A stretch of DNA of 64,000 bases, from positions 1 to 64,000 of the forward strand of contig QOCQ01000005.1 in assembly GCA_003574685.1 (NCBI GenBank), written 5' to 3'. The translations under genes and the position numbers were made by a program. The notes beneath the pieces were generated by a model that did no database searches, was not told where the DNA came from, and was given only the letters and a program-made list of their open reading frames with translations. Positions 8,367-16,260 of the stretch are shown here, piece by piece. Source of the DNA: Rhodospirillaceae bacterium SYSU D60007. GTDB taxonomy: Bacteria > Pseudomonadota > Alphaproteobacteria > Reyranellales > Reyranellaceae. Position 1 is the stretch's first letter. The number at the start of each line of letters is the position of its first letter.

Positions 8367-9020
8367 TCAAGGTGCGCGTTCGAACTCGACGTCGAGGACG
8401 AGCTCGATCGGCTCCGTCATCAGCGGCGGCAGTCCGAACTCCTGGGGATTGATGCGCGCACGTGCCTGCACGCCCAGGCGCGGACGCCCCATGAAGCCCT
8501 TGCCCGCGCCAACGAGCGCGACATCGAAGGTGAGAGGCCGCGTCCTGCCCATCAACGTGAACTGGCCATCGACCTTGCCGTGCGTCGCATCGTCCGGACG
8601 GAAGGCGGTTGAGACGAACGTCGCCTGCGGAAAGGCGCCTGCCTTCAGGAACTTGTCGCCGGCGATATCGGCGGCGAAGCCCGGCACGTTTGTCGTCACC
8701 GAACCCGTCTCCACCGCGACCGACAGCTTCGACTGCGTGATCGCTGCCGGATCCCAGGCCAGCGATCCCTGCACCCGGTCAAAGCGGAAGACGCTCCACG
8801 AATAGCCCAGATGCGATACCCGGGCGAGGATAGAGGCGTGCTGGCCGTCCAGCGCATAGCTTCCGGCCGTGGCCAGCCTGATGTCGCGCTCGGCGGCAAA
8901 AACGCCCTCTGGGAGCGCCATCGGCGGCGATGTGGATTGGGCGGAAACGTCGCCCGTCAATGCGCATGAAAGGGCCAAGCCCAGCACGACCGCGGGCATT
9001 CTCGAAGCCGCTGCAGACAT
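8367..9020 (-). CDS. YceI-family periplasmic lipocalin-like protein
   Basis: A 217-residue exported protein: signal peptide in the first ~26 residues (MPAVVLGLALSCALTGDVSA), then a YceI domain that binds polyisoprenoids or amides in the periplasm. Family marks are LDGQHASILARVSHLGYSW, the FDRVQGSLAWDP strand, the KFLKAGAFPQATFVSTAF segment and VDGQFTLMGRTRPLTFDV. The start at 9020 has a caggag ribosome site; an upstream start at 9068 would give an implausible hydrophilic lead. It ends 25 bp before the SRPBCC gene, so the YceI, SRPBCC and GST genes are probably one leftward operon. Confidence 0.9.
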   Translation of the reverse strand: MSAAASRMPAVVLGLALSCALTGDVSAQSTSPPMALPEGVFAAERDIRLATAGSYALDGQHASILARVSHLGYSWSVFRFDRVQGSLAWDPAAITQSKLSVAVETGSVTTNVPGFAADIAGDKFLKAGAFPQATFVSTAFRPDDATHGKVDGQFTLMGRTRPLTFDVALVGAGKGFMGRPRLGVQARARINPQEFGLPPLMTEPIELVLDVEFERAP

Positions 9021-9130
9021 TTCACCAGGCTCCTGCGATGGAATTTCCGGCCGTTTGTCAGATCGCATCCTGAAGACGAACAGGACCCTCGCTTTCCGAC
9101 AACGACCTGTGAGGCAAAAAATGGCAAAAA

Positions 9131-9220
9131 GGCCTTCATGGTGAGCTCAGTCGAACCATGAAGGCCTCGCAGGACCGACGGTGCGGAGCGCTTCATGGTT
9201 CGACGGCGCTCACCATGAAG
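9131..9220. repeat. Inverted repeat, 'cttcatggttcgac' family copy 2
   Basis: ggccttcatggtgagc at 9131 and its partner gcgctcaccatgaag ending at 9220 form the arms; inside, each arm is itself near-palindromic (cttcatggt ... accatgaag). Same family as 2326-2410 and 12563-12670. It occupies most of the 216-bp gap between the YceI and DUF1428 genes. Confidence 0.85.
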
Positions 9221-9236
9221 CATCCTTTCTGGCGTC

Positions 9237-9596
9237 CTACAGATCGAGCATGACCTTGAAGCCGCCGTAGATCATGCGCTTGCCGTCGAAGGGCATTGCC
9301 TTGGGGTCCATCATGCTGGCCAGCCGCGGGTCCTTCATCACCTTGGCGTTGACCCGGTCGCGATGCGCGCGTGTCTTGTAGACGATCCATGAGAACACCA
9401 CGACTTCGCCGGCCTTGAGCTTGACGCTCTGCGGAAACGAGGTGTGCTTGCCCGGCTTCACGTCATCGGCCACGCATTCGCGATACTCCAGCGCACCATG
9501 CTCGCGCCAGATCTTGCCCGCCTTCTGCGCGATGCGGCGGTAGGCGGCCAGGTTCTTCTTCGGCACCGGCAGGACAAAGCCGTCGACGTAAGGCAT
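9237..9596 (-). CDS. DUF1428-family protein
   Basis: A 119-residue small cytosolic protein of the DUF1428 family (ferredoxin-like alpha/beta barrel dimers related to the EthD/ABM superfamily). Recognised by MPYVDGFVLPVPKKNLAAY at the start, the HGALEYRECVADDV centre and PFDGKRMIYGGFKVML at the end. The biochemical role is unknown. It follows the DUF899 gene by 12 bp with a good ribosome site (gaggagaaatttc), so the two are very likely cotranscribed; the same pairing with other small stress-type proteins is common in soil bacteria. Confidence 0.9.
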   Translation of the reverse strand: MPYVDGFVLPVPKKNLAAYRRIAQKAGKIWREHGALEYRECVADDVKPGKHTSFPQSVKLKAGEVVVFSWIVYKTRAHRDRVNAKVMKDPRLASMMDPKAMPFDGKRMIYGGFKVMLDL

Positions 9597-9608
9597 GAAA
9601 TTTCTCCT

Positions 9609-10340
9609 CTAGCCGCATTGACACGTCTGTTGACCATCGTAGCGGTCGTGGTGCTTCACCCAGTCGGTGAGATCGCCAGCGGGGCCGTTTTCTTCGCGCC
9701 CCCTGGGTGTGAGGTCGAGGTAGTTGTAGGTGCCCACGAGCAGCTCGTCACCCCGGCCGTAGGCGGAATAGGTGTGGTAAACGCTGCCCGCCTCGTCCTT
9801 GCAGAACACGCTGGTACCCGGCAACTCGTCGCTCTGCCAGTCGCGCCAGTCGAAATTGTAGAAGACCTTGCCGCGCCCCGCATCTTCGGGCGTGAACGAC
9901 ACGTTGAAATCGTAGTTGAAGTCGCTGCCGAACGAAGAAACCCATTTGAAGCGCCAGCCCATCCGCTTGCGGAAAGCTTCGATGCGCGGCCAGGGCGCAC
10001 GCGACACGGCAACGAATGTCACGTCGCGGTGCACGATATGCCACAGCACGCCATCCACGTGATCCGCCTGGAAGGAACAGCCGACGCAGCCCTCGCGCCA
10101 TTCCGGCCCGAACATGAAATGCTGCACGATGAGCTGGCTGCGGCCCTCGAACAGATCGGCCAGCGTCTGGGGTCCGTCCGGCCCGTCGAAGACGTAGGGC
10201 TTGTCGATTCGCACCCACGGCAAGGCGCGGCGCTCTGCGCTGACGCGGTCGCGCAGCCGCGTCAGCTCCTTTTCACGCGCCAGGAGCTGGCGTCGTGCCT
10301 CCAGCCACTCTTCCCGTGAAACGACCCGATGTGTCGTCAT
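9609..10340 (-). CDS. DUF899 thioredoxin-like protein
   Basis: A 243-residue DUF899 protein, a distant thioredoxin/peroxiredoxin fold. Key stretch: FMFGPEWREGCVGCSFQADH, with Cys85-x2-Cys88 as a possible redox pair, then VSRAPWPRIEAFRKRMGW and the C-terminal GVFHTYS-like motif VYHTYSAYGRG. Function is not established for the family. The frame is open far upstream to 10913, but the ATG at 10340 gives the normal N-terminus (THRVVSREEWLEAR), and the upstream part overlaps the GNAT gene in another frame. First gene of a pair with DUF1428. Confidence 0.9.
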   Translation of the reverse strand: MTTHRVVSREEWLEARRQLLAREKELTRLRDRVSAERRALPWVRIDKPYVFDGPDGPQTLADLFEGRSQLIVQHFMFGPEWREGCVGCSFQADHVDGVLWHIVHRDVTFVAVSRAPWPRIEAFRKRMGWRFKWVSSFGSDFNYDFNVSFTPEDAGRGKVFYNFDWRDWQSDELPGTSVFCKDEAGSVYHTYSAYGRGDELLVGTYNYLDLTPRGREENGPAGDLTDWVKHHDRYDGQQTCQCG

Positions 10341-10429
10341 CGCCCGCTCCTGCTCTTCGACAATCGCCGCAGCGATCAACCCAAGGACGCAGGAGCCCGC
10401 CTCATGCCGACTGTGGCTGCGCAGGTTTT

Positions 10430-11023
10430 TCAGCGGGCTGCCCGCAGCATCAGCACCAGCTCGGGCGACGAGCCGACCTGGATTACGCCCGTCCGCCGGA
10501 AGCCGTGGCGTTCGTACAGCGGGACATTGGCCGGGTTGCTGGACTCCAGATAGGCCGGCAGATGCTCGCGGTCGCACCGGGCAAGCGCGTGCCGCAGCAG
10601 CGCCGAGCCGAGTCCCCTGTGCTGATGCGCCGGATCGGCGCCGATCAACGGCAGATGCCAATGCGGCTCGCGGGGATGGTTGAGCCCCATCTGCTCGACC
10701 ACCGCCGCCACCTCGGATTGCCGCGCCGGCGGGACGCCCTCCCGCATGCCCTGCTCCAGCGCCGCTTCGTCCGGTTCCACCCCCGGCGGCATCCACACCG
10801 CCGCGGCGGCGTATCCGCCCGCCTGGTCCCCGACGCAGTGAATGGTGCCCCTGCTGGCGAAACCCCTCAGCATCGCGGAAAAAGAGGCAAAATATCGCTG
10901 GGGATCGGGCCATGACCAGCGCGCCATCGGGTCTGCGCCAAAAGCAAGTACGAGTGTCGGAAATACCCGCTCCAGCTCGGACGCCGGGATCTCGACAATT
11001 GCGGGTGATGTGATCGGGCTCAT
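10430..11023 (-). CDS. GNAT-family N-acetyltransferase
   Basis: A 197-residue acetyltransferase fold. The acetyl-CoA pyrophosphate loop is HQHRGLGSALLRHAL at about 142-156 (Q/RxxGxG/A signature), preceded by the HWHLPLIGADP strand and followed by LESSNPANVPLYERHGF, the usual end of the fold. The N-terminal half (FGADPMARWSWPD, SRGTIHCV) matches members often annotated as GNAT resistance-type enzymes acting on small amines. Substrate unknown. It is 89 bp upstream of the DUF899 gene in the same direction. Confidence 0.87.
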   Translation of the reverse strand: MSPITSPAIVEIPASELERVFPTLVLAFGADPMARWSWPDPQRYFASFSAMLRGFASRGTIHCVGDQAGGYAAAAVWMPPGVEPDEAALEQGMREGVPPARQSEVAAVVEQMGLNHPREPHWHLPLIGADPAHQHRGLGSALLRHALARCDREHLPAYLESSNPANVPLYERHGFRRTGVIQVGSSPELVLMLRAAR

Positions 11024-11108
11024 GGCCTGCCGCCTGTCGACGTGAAGGATACCTGAAAGACGTACAACAGGGCCGCCACCCGACCGGGCGAGGCGGAAAT
11101 ATCCGGCC

Positions 11109-11390
11109 TTACCTGATCTCCACGTCCTCCCAGAAGCCGATCCAGTGGTCGACCTGCTTCATTGAGGGACGCGGCGCCTCGTAGGACCACGCCGCGCGCG
11201 GACTGCGGGCTGCGGAAGCGGCAACGTCGTAGAACTGCACGCCGTGTGGGCACTTGAGATCGTTTTCAGTCTTCGGCGTCGATTGCAGCAGATCCATGCG
11301 CACGGCTTCGCGCGGGAAATAGCGATAACCACCAACCTCGAGCGTGCGATCGCTCTCGGCAATGACCTGTCCACGCCAGATAGCCTGCAT
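11109..11390 (-). CDS. DUF427-family protein
   Basis: A 93-residue DUF427 protein. The family pattern is visible: MQAIWRGQVIAESDRTLEV, then YRYFPREAVRMDLLQ, TENDLKCPHGVQFYDV with a Cys-Pro near the centre, and AAWSYEAPRPSMKQV ending in WIGFWEDVEI. DUF427 folds as a small beta-barrel and has no assigned enzymatic role. It starts 19 bp after the serine hydrolase gene ends, in the same orientation, so the two probably share a transcript. Confidence 0.92.
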   Translation of the reverse strand: MQAIWRGQVIAESDRTLEVGGYRYFPREAVRMDLLQSTPKTENDLKCPHGVQFYDVAASAARSPRAAWSYEAPRPSMKQVDHWIGFWEDVEIR

Positions 11391-11409
11391 GATACCCTCC
11401 TCCTGGCCG

Positions 11410-12534
11410 CTATTTGCGCAGCGACGCCAGCACCACCTCGGTGTACAACGCCAGCGGACCGTTGCGCTGGTCGGGCTGATCGTAGTTTCCGAACATCGTC
11501 ACCACCAGCATGTCCAGTGCCGGCAGGACATAGAGGCGCTGGCCGCCATTGCCGATGGCGCCCATCCAGCGCGGCGCGTTCGCCGACGCGAGGAGATACC
11601 AATGATAGCCGTAACGCAACGGCTCCTCGATGGTGACGCGCTCCTGCGCGATGATGTCGAGCCACGACGCGGGAGCGACGGCGCGGCCATTCCACTGGCC
11701 CTTCTGCAGCACGAGCTGGCCAATGCGTGCCAGATCGCGCGGCCGCAGGCGAAGGCCCGAGGCGGCCGAGGGCGTGCCGTCCGCGCCCCTGATCCATTCG
11801 AACTGGCTGATGCCGAGCGGTTCGAACAGGGCCGCGCGCGCGAAATCGGGCAACGCCTGTCCCGTGCCTTTGGCGATCAGCCGGCCCAGCAGGGCCGTGG
11901 CGCCGCCGCTGTATGTCCAGCGCGCGCCCGGCTCGCCGACGATCGGCCGGTCGAGAATGAAGCGATAGCGATCGGGCGCGGTTTCCATCGCAATCTCGCT
12001 GTTCAGCGGATTCGTATAGGGGATGGAGAGCTCGTCCCATTGCGTGCCCATGGTCATGCTGAGCACATGGCCGATGGTGATCTTGCGGCGGGCCGGATCG
12101 GCGGCGAGATCGGGATATTCGGGGAACTGCGCGACCAGCGTGGCATCGGGCGGTGGCACCTTGCCGTCAGTGAGCGCAATGCCGTAGAGCAGCGCCACCA
12201 CGCTCTTGGTCACCGATCGCAGGTCGTGCAGCGTGTCGGGCCCGAAGGCGACGCGCCCAAGCGGGCGTCCCCAACTCTGGTCCTCGCCCGCGAAATACCG
12301 CTCCAGCACGAGCTTGCCGCCGCGCGCTACCAGGACGGCGTGCAGGTTTGGCAGCTTGCCGGCGGCGATCGCCGCATCGAGCCGGACCGAAAGGTCGGGC
12401 GCAAACCCGGCATCCTCCGGCGCCATCGCGGCCCACTCGAAAGGCGCAGCCCGCGACGATGTCGGCATCTGGCTCATGACGATCCCTCCCGTAGCGAGCA
12501 GCAGCCGGCGGCGATGCAGTGCAACCGATGACAT
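11410..12534 (-). CDS. Exported serine hydrolase, class C beta-lactamase fold
   Basis: A 374-residue protein with a twin-arginine-like leader (HRRRLLLATGG, residues 7-17) and a beta-lactamase/DD-peptidase fold. Nucleophile motif SVTK is at 107-110, the tyrosine motif YSG at 208-210 and a GNGG stretch replaces the KTG triad near residue 335. Relatives are esterases or amidases as often as penicillin-interacting proteins, so antibiotic resistance should not be assumed. It acts in the periplasm. The DUF427 gene follows at a 19-bp distance. Upstream is a hairpin repeat at 12563-12670. Confidence 0.88.
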   Translation of the reverse strand: MSSVALHRRRLLLATGGIVMSQMPTSSRAAPFEWAAMAPEDAGFAPDLSVRLDAAIAAGKLPNLHAVLVARGGKLVLERYFAGEDQSWGRPLGRVAFGPDTLHDLRSVTKSVVALLYGIALTDGKVPPPDATLVAQFPEYPDLAADPARRKITIGHVLSMTMGTQWDELSIPYTNPLNSEIAMETAPDRYRFILDRPIVGEPGARWTYSGGATALLGRLIAKGTGQALPDFARAALFEPLGISQFEWIRGADGTPSAASGLRLRPRDLARIGQLVLQKGQWNGRAVAPASWLDIIAQERVTIEEPLRYGYHWYLLASANAPRWMGAIGNGGQRLYVLPALDMLVVTMFGNYDQPDQRNGPLALYTEVVLASLRK

Positions 12535-12562
12535 GGCACGCTCCCTCTCAACCAGCAGACCG

Positions 12563-12670
12563 CTTCATGGTGAGCACAGGTGGATGCCAGCATCCACCGG
12601 GTCGAACCATGAAGCAGTCGGCACTGGCGGCTCTGCGACGCCTTCATGGTTCGACAAGCTCACCATGAAG
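12563..12670. repeat. Inverted repeat, 'cttcatggttcgac' family copy 3
   Basis: cttcatggtgagcac at 12563 pairs with the inverted copy ending caccatgaag at 12670. In the first half the hairpin tip carries a small inserted palindrome (ggtggatgccagcatccacc) absent from the other two copies. It fills the gap between the serine hydrolase start and the ECF42 sigma gene end. Confidence 0.85.
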
Positions 12671-12713
12671 GTTATTCCGGCACTGTTCCTGGCCATATAC
12701 GAGCGTTCTGCCT

Positions 12714-14003
12714 TCACCCTTGGCGCTGGTGCGCGGATGCCTTTTTGGTGCTGCGCGGCTTGCCCTCGCGTTGCATGCGGTCGAGATGCAGACGGATATG
12801 CGCGGCCTCGGCGGGCGTATGAGCCAGCGCAATGGCGCGGTTGAAGGCATCGCGCGCTTCCGCGTCGCGGCCGAGCTGCATCAGCAGCGCACCCTTCAGG
12901 CCGTGGAAATGAAAGTATCCGGCCAGCGGCTGCGCAAGACCCTCAATCATCTCCAGCGCCGCCACCGGCCCCTGCACCTTCGACACCGCAACGGCACGGT
13001 TCAGCGTAACCACCGGCGAAGGCTGCAGCGTTTCGAGAATGGCGTATTGCCGGTCGATCTCGGCCCAGTCGGTCTGCTCCGGCCGCGGGGCGCGGGCATG
13101 CACCGCCGCGATGGCGGCTTGAATTTGGTACGGCCCGGGACGACGGTGCCGCAGCGCCTTTTCCACCAGCGCCAGGCCCTCGTCGATCATCTCACGGTCC
13201 CACAGGCTGCGGTCCTGGTCGTCCAGCAGCACGATGGCGCCCTCTGAATCGAGCCGTGCCGGCGCACGCGCATGCTGCAGCAGCAACAACGCCAGCAGCC
13301 CCATGATCTCGGGCTCCGCGGGGAACAGCCGCAGCAGCAGGCGGGCCAGCCGGATCGCTTCCTCGCACAGCGGCACCCGCACATGCACATCGCCGCCGCT
13401 GGCAGAGTAGCCCTCGTTGAACAGCAGGTAGAGCATGGCGGCGACAGCGGCGAGCCGCTGCGCCCGCTCCGGCGCACCGGGTGTCTCGAACGGCACGTCG
13501 GCGGCACCCACCCGCCGCTTGGCGCGCGTGATGCGCTGCTCCATCGCCGCTTCGCTGACGAGGAAAGCGCGCGCGATCTCTTTCACGTACAGGCCCGACA
13601 CGATGCGCAAGGCCAGCGCGATCTGCTGCGTGGCGGGCAGCTCGGGGTGGCAGCAGATGAACAGCAGGCGCAGCACGTCGTCGCGGTAATGCGCGTTGTC
13701 GAGCCGCTCGGCAACGTTCGCCTCGGCATCTTCCAGATCGGAGATGACGTCGTCCGGCGGCAGCGCCTCCTGCCGGCTGCGGCGGCGCACATGATCCAGC
13801 GCCACATTGCGGCCGACCAGGATCAGCCACGCGGCCGGATCACGCGGCGGACCGTTCAGCGGCCAGTGCTTCAGGGCCCGCAGGCAGGCCTCCTGGAAAG
13901 CCTCCTCCGCCGTGTCGAGGTCGCGGAAGTATCGCAGCAGCGCCGCCACCGCCTGCGGACGGGCGGCCGTGAGCGCGGCGTCGATCCAGCCGATGTCGTT
14001 CAC
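12714..14003 (-). CDS. ECF42-type RNA polymerase sigma factor (DUF6596)
   Basis: A 429-residue ECF sigma factor with the long C-terminal TPR-like extension that defines group ECF42. Region 2 (about 10-75: QAVAALLRYFRDLDTAEEAF, AWLILVGRNVALDHVRRRSR) and region 4 (LPATQQIALALRIVSGL, VKEIARAFLVSEAAMEQRI) come first, then ~230 residues of helices (LYLLFNEGYSAS, LALVEKALRH). The GTG at 14003 overlaps the DGPF gene stop by four bases (GTGA), typical translational coupling, and is preferred to the ATG at 14024. ECF42 factors are regulated with DGPF proteins rather than a classical anti-sigma factor. Confidence 0.92.
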   Translation of the reverse strand: MNDIGWIDAALTAARPQAVAALLRYFRDLDTAEEAFQEACLRALKHWPLNGPPRDPAAWLILVGRNVALDHVRRRSRQEALPPDDVISDLEDAEANVAERLDNAHYRDDVLRLLFICCHPELPATQQIALALRIVSGLYVKEIARAFLVSEAAMEQRITRAKRRVGAADVPFETPGAPERAQRLAAVAAMLYLLFNEGYSASGGDVHVRVPLCEEAIRLARLLLRLFPAEPEIMGLLALLLLQHARAPARLDSEGAIVLLDDQDRSLWDREMIDEGLALVEKALRHRRPGPYQIQAAIAAVHARAPRPEQTDWAEIDRQYAILETLQPSPVVTLNRAVAVSKVQGPVAALEMIEGLAQPLAGYFHFHGLKGALLMQLGRDAEARDAFNRAIALAHTPAEAAHIRLHLDRMQREGKPRSTKKASAHQRQG

Positions 14004-14380
14004 TTCAGGCTGCCTCCCGTCCATGACATCGCGACCGGCCGGATCTCCAGCGCGCCGGCGCCGCCATGCGCGATGCGCGGACCCAGCAGCCGCTGCCCCA
14101 CTTCGATCGCCTCGTCGAAGTTGGCGCACTCGATGACGTAGAAGCCGAGAAGCTGCTCCTTCGTCTCGGCAAAGGGGCCGTCCAGCACCACCGTCTCCTT
14201 GCCGTAGCGCAAGGTGGTCGCGGCCGTGGTCGGCATCAGCCGCAGATGAGGGCCGAGCTTGCCTTCGTCGCAGAGCTGACGCTGCACCGGTTCGAGATCG
14301 GCCAGCAGCGCATCATCCTGCGCCTTGGGCTTGGCCCGCGTCGCGACCTCATCGCTGTAGCAGAGAATGGCGTAGAGCAT
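14000..14380 (-). CDS. DGPF/YCII-related protein 2 of the ECF42 operon
   Basis: A 126-residue YCII-fold protein with the signature LDGPFAETKEQLLGFYVIE (about 66-84). It has a dimeric alpha-beta barrel fold like YciI. Members accompany ECF42 sigma factors and are thought to be their conserved targets or partners, with no proven reaction. It overlaps the sigma factor start by four bases and follows the first DGPF gene by 14 bp. About half of its residues match that neighbour, indicating tandem duplication. Confidence 0.93.
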   Translation of the reverse strand: MLYAILCYSDEVATRAKPKAQDDALLADLEPVQRQLCDEGKLGPHLRLMPTTAATTLRYGKETVVLDGPFAETKEQLLGFYVIECANFDEAIEVGQRLLGPRIAHGGAGALEIRPVAMSWTGGSLK

Positions 14381-14394
14381 CCGCGATCTCCCTG

Positions 14395-14769
14395 TCAGGC
14401 GCCGGCGGGGAAGTATGCGGCCAGCGGCCGGATCTCAAGCGCACCGGGCAGCCCCGCCGCACGCCTCGGCGCTGTCAACTGTTGGGCCGCGTCGATGGCG
14501 TCCTGCAGCGTCTCGCAATTGACAATGTAGAACCCGAGAAGCTGCTCCTTCGTCTCGGCGAAGGGACCATCGAGGACGACCGTTTCGGTCGCGCGCCTTA
14601 CTGTCGTCGCCGCAGGTGTCGGCATCAGCCGGGCCACGGGGCCGAGCTTGCCTTCCGCGGACAGCTTCCGGCGCACCTCGGCCAGCTCCGCCATCATCGC
14701 GGCATCCTGCTCCTTGCTCAGGGCATCGACCGCCGGTTCGGGCTCGTAGGCAAAAATCGCGTAGTACAT
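14395..14769 (-). CDS. DGPF/YCII-related protein 1 of the ECF42 operon
   Basis: A 124-residue YCII-fold protein with LDGPFAETKEQLLGFYIVN (about 66-84), MYYAIFAYEPEP at the start and GALEIRPLAAYFPA at the end. First gene of a three-gene leftward operon (two DGPF proteins, then ECF42). It shares its central motif almost residue for residue with the next gene. Its upstream region holds a candidate ECF-type promoter (14795-14825). The role is unknown beyond the link with the sigma factor. Confidence 0.93.
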   Translation of the reverse strand: MYYAIFAYEPEPAVDALSKEQDAAMMAELAEVRRKLSAEGKLGPVARLMPTPAATTVRRATETVVLDGPFAETKEQLLGFYIVNCETLQDAIDAAQQLTAPRRAAGLPGALEIRPLAAYFPAGA

Positions 14770-14794
14770 TGACCGTCCCTTGTGAAACCTTCCT

Positions 14795-14825
14795 CAAGGA
14801 CGCGCGACTATGCCCGATCCCGACA
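14795..14825 (-). promoter_or_regulatory. Candidate ECF-type promoter for the DGPF-ECF42 operon
   Basis: On the minus strand, TGTCGG (14825-14820) is followed after 17 bases by CGTC, about 30 bases before the first DGPF start codon. The TGTCG-type -35 with CGTC-type -10 is, from memory, like motifs described upstream of ECF42 operons. It would make the operon self-controlled. Only two short matches support it. Confidence 0.4.
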
Positions 14826-14970
14826 GCGGCGCCTGCGCAAAAGAAGGGTGCAGGGACCCTCAATTGACTGCAACGCCGCCCTGCACCTTCGCCATTGCGT
14901 TTGCCGCGGCCACGACGCACTCTGTCGCCTGTATGAACGATTGTTTACCAATCGCGCAGGAGAACCGGCC

Positions 14971-16245
14971 ATGAAGCTGATGTGGTTCCACCTGATGCCG
15001 TATACGGAGCTGCCCGACGACTTCAACAAGAAGCACCCGTCGGTGTGGGTCGATATCCATTCCTCGCTGTTCGACCCGAAGCGCGCGCATCACATGTACA
15101 ACGACTTCATGGACGAGCTGGAGTTCGCGGCCGAGTGCGGCTTCGACGCGGTCTGCGTCAATGAGCATCACTCCAACGGGTATGGCCTGATGCCGTCGCC
15201 CAACCTGATCGCTTCGTCGCTGGCGCGGCGCACTACCGACACGGCGCTCTGCGTGATGGGCAACAGCCTCGCGCTCTACAATCCGCCGACGCGCGTAGCC
15301 GAAGAGTTCGCGATGATCGACTGCATCTCCGGCGGCCGGCTGATCGCCGGCTTCCCGGTCGGCTCGCCGATGGACACCTGCTACGCCTACGGCCAGAACC
15401 CGAGCTTGCTGCGCGAGCGCTATTACGAGGCGCATGATCTGGTGAAGCGGGCATGGACCGAGAAGGACACCTTCGCCTTCTCCGGCCGCTTCAACCAGCA
15501 GCGCTACGTCAACATCTGGCCGCGGCCGATCCAGAACGATCCGCACCCGCCGATCTGGATTCCCGGCGGCGGCTCGATCGAGACATGGCGCTGGTGCGCC
15601 GAGATGGACTACGTCTATTGCTACCTGTCCTACTACGGCTACAAGGCCGGGCTGTCGACGATGCAGGGCTTCTGGCGCGAGATGGAGAAGCTCGGCAAGG
15701 ACCGCAATCCCTACCGTGCCGGCTTCCTGCAGTTCGTCGGCGTCGCGGAGAGTCGCGAGCAGGCGCTGGAGCTCTACACCGAGCCGGCAGAGTACTTCTA
15801 CGGCCGCTGCCTGCACGTCGATGCCCGCTTCGCCACACCGCCGGGCTACACAACCGAGGCGACACAGCGCGCCGGCATCCAGGGCATGGTGGCGCAGGCG
15901 GCCAACGCTGCGAGCGCCGGCGGTGACAAGAAGAAGTATCGCGCGCGGGAGATGAAGGAGATTGTCGATGATGGCTATGTCATCATCGGCTCACCCGACG
16001 AGGTGATCGAGCAGGTGCGCCACGTCGCCACCAGCCTCAATGTCGGGCATCTCATGCTGCTGCTGCAGTACGGCAACATGAGCAAGGACCTTACCAAGTA
16101 CAACACGCGGCTGTTCGCCGAGAAGGTGATGCCGCACGTCAAGGACCTGTTCTCCGAATGGGAGGACCGCTGGTGGCCCAGGCCGATGGCGCAGGGCCAG
16201 CGCGCAGCCGTTCCCGCCTTCCAGCCGCGGCTCGCCGCCGAATAG
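14971..16245 (+). CDS. LLM-class flavin-dependent oxidoreductase (luciferase-like)
   Basis: A 424-residue bacterial luciferase-like monooxygenase: TIM barrel using F420 or reduced FMN. Marks are LEFAAECGFDAVCVNEHHS at about 50, LMPSPNLIASSLARRTT, ISGGRLIAGFPVGSPMD and NIWPRPIQNDPHPPIWIPG. The EHH motif and 'GRLIAG' segment are typical of the group that oxygenates small organic substrates. The start at 14971 has a good site (gcaggaga). The alpha/beta hydrolase begins 15 bp after the stop, so oxygenation and hydrolysis are probably two steps of one pathway. Divergent from the ECF42 operon. Confidence 0.9.
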   Translation: MKLMWFHLMPYTELPDDFNKKHPSVWVDIHSSLFDPKRAHHMYNDFMDELEFAAECGFDAVCVNEHHSNGYGLMPSPNLIASSLARRTTDTALCVMGNSLALYNPPTRVAEEFAMIDCISGGRLIAGFPVGSPMDTCYAYGQNPSLLRERYYEAHDLVKRAWTEKDTFAFSGRFNQQRYVNIWPRPIQNDPHPPIWIPGGGSIETWRWCAEMDYVYCYLSYYGYKAGLSTMQGFWREMEKLGKDRNPYRAGFLQFVGVAESREQALELYTEPAEYFYGRCLHVDARFATPPGYTTEATQRAGIQGMVAQAANAASAGGDKKKYRAREMKEIVDDGYVIIGSPDEVIEQVRHVATSLNVGHLMLLLQYGNMSKDLTKYNTRLFAEKVMPHVKDLFSEWEDRWWPRPMAQGQRAAVPAFQPRLAAE

Positions 16246-16260
16246 ACCGCGGAGTTTCTT

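Noticed and set aside
11410-12534. Antibiotic-resistance beta-lactamase
   Set aside because: SxxK and YSG motifs exist, but the KTG region is not typical, so an esterase or amidase role is at least as likely.
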